Positions 62,921 through 64,000 of a DNA stretch of 64,000 nt are shown here, piece by piece. Under the pieces are notes generated by a model. The model was given only the letters and a program-made list of their open reading frames with translations. It made no database searches and was not told the DNA's origin. This stretch comes from a bacterium Scap17 (lineage in GTDB: Bacteria; Pseudomonadota; Gammaproteobacteria; Pseudomonadales; Halomonadaceae). The stretch is taken from NCBI GenBank assembly GCA_013376735.1, contig VINJ01000001.1:3596001-3660000 (forward strand), written 5' to 3'. The position numbers and the translations under genes were made by a program. Numbering within the stretch: position 1 is the stretch's first letter; each line of letters begins with the position of its first letter.

Positions 62921-64000
62921 ATGACACCATCGTTGACCCCACAGGCCCTCGCGCGGGCCGGCCGCATCGGCATCGCGCCGATGGAAGGCGTGATAGATGA
63001 CATCACACGCGAATGTCTCACTGGCCTTGGCGGCTACGACTGGTGCGTGACGGAATTCGTGCGCGTGACCCACGTCAAGTTACCGCCGCGCGTTTTCAAG
63101 CGCATCTGTCCGGAGCTGCTCGACGCCTCCCCGACACAGACGGCCCGTACACGACACGAGACCCCGGTCGCCCTGCAGTTGCTGGGGGCCGACCCCGAGG
63201 CACTGGGCATCAATGCCCGCGTCGCCGCGCGTCTGGGTGCGCCAAGCGTCGATATCAATTTCGGCTGCCCGGCCAAGACCGTCAATCGACATGATGGTGG
63301 CGCGGCATTGCTGCGCTCGCCGGAACGCGTCTTCCGCGCGGTGGAAGGCGTGCGCAAGGCACTCGAGGGCACGGGCGTACCGGTCACCGCCAAGATTCGT
63401 CTCGGCTTCAATGATCGGCGCCTGGCACTGGCCTGCGCTCAGGCGGCAGAGGCAGGCGGTGCGACTCAGCTGGTGGTGCATGGCCGCACCAAACAGGAAG
63501 GCTATCGCCCACCGGCGCACTGGGAGTGGATCGGCAAGATCACCTCCGAGCTCTCCATTCCGGTGGTCGCCAATGGCGATATCTGGGATATGCACTGCTA
63601 CTGGCGCGCCCGCTCCCTGTCCGGCTGTCGCGATGTCATGCTGGGTCGCGCCGCCCTGGCCGACCCCTTCCTGGCGGCACGCATCAAGCATTGGCAGGCG
63701 AGCGGCGAGCTGCTGCCCGAGACGGACTGGACACAGCGTGCGCAGGTGCTGCTCTCTCACGCCGAGCGCTGCGCTCACCTCCCTGACAAGGTGATGGTGC
63801 CGCTGCTCAAGCAGTGGATGAACATGATGCGCCAGAGCGGCAACGCGGAAGCCGAAAGCCGTTTCCAGGCCATCAAGCGTCACAAGGGGCGTGCAGAGTT
63901 CTTCACCGGCCTGGTGGCCGGCACTGCGCTGGAGCTGGCGCCGAGTCTTCTCACCTCAGTGACTCGCATGCCGGAACCGGCTCAGGCACCAGAATCTCCT
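62921..64000 (+). CDS. dusC: tRNA-dihydrouridine synthase C, 3' end cut by window
   Basis: DusC reduces uridine 16 in tRNA with FMN. The reading frame is unbroken from the ATG at 62921 to the window end (360 codons, no stop reached). It has IAPMEGVIDDITRE (18-31), WCVTEFVRVT (41-50), the catalytic Cys116 in DINFGCPAKTVN and VVHGRTKQEGY, all matching E. coli DusC. In-frame ATGs at 62855, 62861 and 62876 could add up to 22 residues, but none has a better ribosome site. The visible part is already longer than E. coli DusC (315), so a C-terminal extension exists. Confidence 0.93.
   Translation, partial: MTPSLTPQALARAGRIGIAPMEGVIDDITRECLTGLGGYDWCVTEFVRVTHVKLPPRVFKRICPELLDASPTQTARTRHETPVALQLLGADPEALGINARVAARLGAPSVDINFGCPAKTVNRHDGGAALLRSPERVFRAVEGVRKALEGTGVPVTAKIRLGFNDRRLALACAQAAEAGGATQLVVHGRTKQEGYRPPAHWEWIGKITSELSIPVVANGDIWDMHCYWRARSLSGCRDVMLGRAALADPFLAARIKHWQASGELLPETDWTQRAQVLLSHAERCAHLPDKVMVPLLKQWMNMMRQSGNAEAESRFQAIKRHKGRAEFFTGLVAGTALELAPSLLTSVTRMPEPAQAPESP

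Noticed and set aside
62921-64000. Possible frameshift in dusC because open frames in other phases overlap it
   Set aside because: Codon-by-codon reading from 62921 stays open and matches DusC throughout; the other frames are shadows.

Overview
The window looks like a chromosomal stretch of a GC-rich gammaproteobacterium, most likely a Halomonadaceae member (Halomonas or Cobetia type). This is inferred from protein resemblance and gene order: lptD-surA-pdxA-rsmA-apaG-apaH, rpsU-dnaG-rpoD, amgK-murU divergent from lptD, a Pseudomonas-type FabY, NhaB and a sodium-pumping decarboxylase. I saw no tRNA, rRNA, CRISPR array, transposase or prophage gene. Most of the window is core genome; the less ordinary material lies in small accessory genes and in the intergenic DNA.

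Layout. 1-1.1 kb: two ATPase genes of a branched-chain amino-acid type ABC transporter (livF cut by the window edge). 1.7-4.4 kb: serine dehydratase sdaA divergent from a LysR regulator, with a perfect inverted repeat between them. 4.5-6 kb: an unrecognised six-helix membrane protein and a small S26-type peptidase resembling the nickel-SOD maturation protease, behind a Fur-box-like site. 6.2-10.9 kb: the rpsU-dnaG-rpoD operon, with a terminator between rpsU and dnaG. 11.3-14.2 kb: tsaD, folB-folK, plsY. 14.4-23.6 kb: a long leftward cluster lptD-surA-pdxA-rsmA-apaG-apaH-glpE-cca joining outer-membrane biogenesis, B6 synthesis, rRNA methylation, alarmone hydrolysis and tRNA CCA repair. 23.8-27.6 kb: amgK-murU (peptidoglycan recycling), an OsmC-like protein and speD. 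27.7-33.2 kb: a voltage-gated potassium channel, an anchored unknown protein, glnE and dgkA. 33.5-36.2 kb: nhaB and acuI. 36.5-40.7 kb: dacB, an SMR-PACE efflux pair divergent from its probable LysR regulator, and a TrmB-like methyltransferase. 41.1-44 kb: fabY, coaD and a YfhL-type ferredoxin. 44.6-51 kb: a MASE3-PAS-GGDEF cyclase, a small Cys-tailed envelope protein, a MATE pump and an AtoE-type transporter. 51.3-59 kb: thioesterase, ada, MocR-LysE pair, GST, GNAT, DoxX, tag and a YdjM-type hydrolase. 59-64 kb: oadGAB and a divergent dusC running off the window.

The most interesting signals are outside the genes. Four convergent gene pairs are separated by long perfect hairpins whose arms all carry the same GACAACGC core. 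A minus-strand terminator with a consensus -10 upstream of it, but no gene between, suggests a roughly 95-nt small RNA or leader attenuator before the TrmB-like gene. Several gaps hold short tandem duplications of 13 to 42 bp. Among proteins, the tRNA nucleotidyltransferase lacks the usual HD domain and ends in a His/Cys tail, and PlsY departs from consensus in all three active-site motifs.
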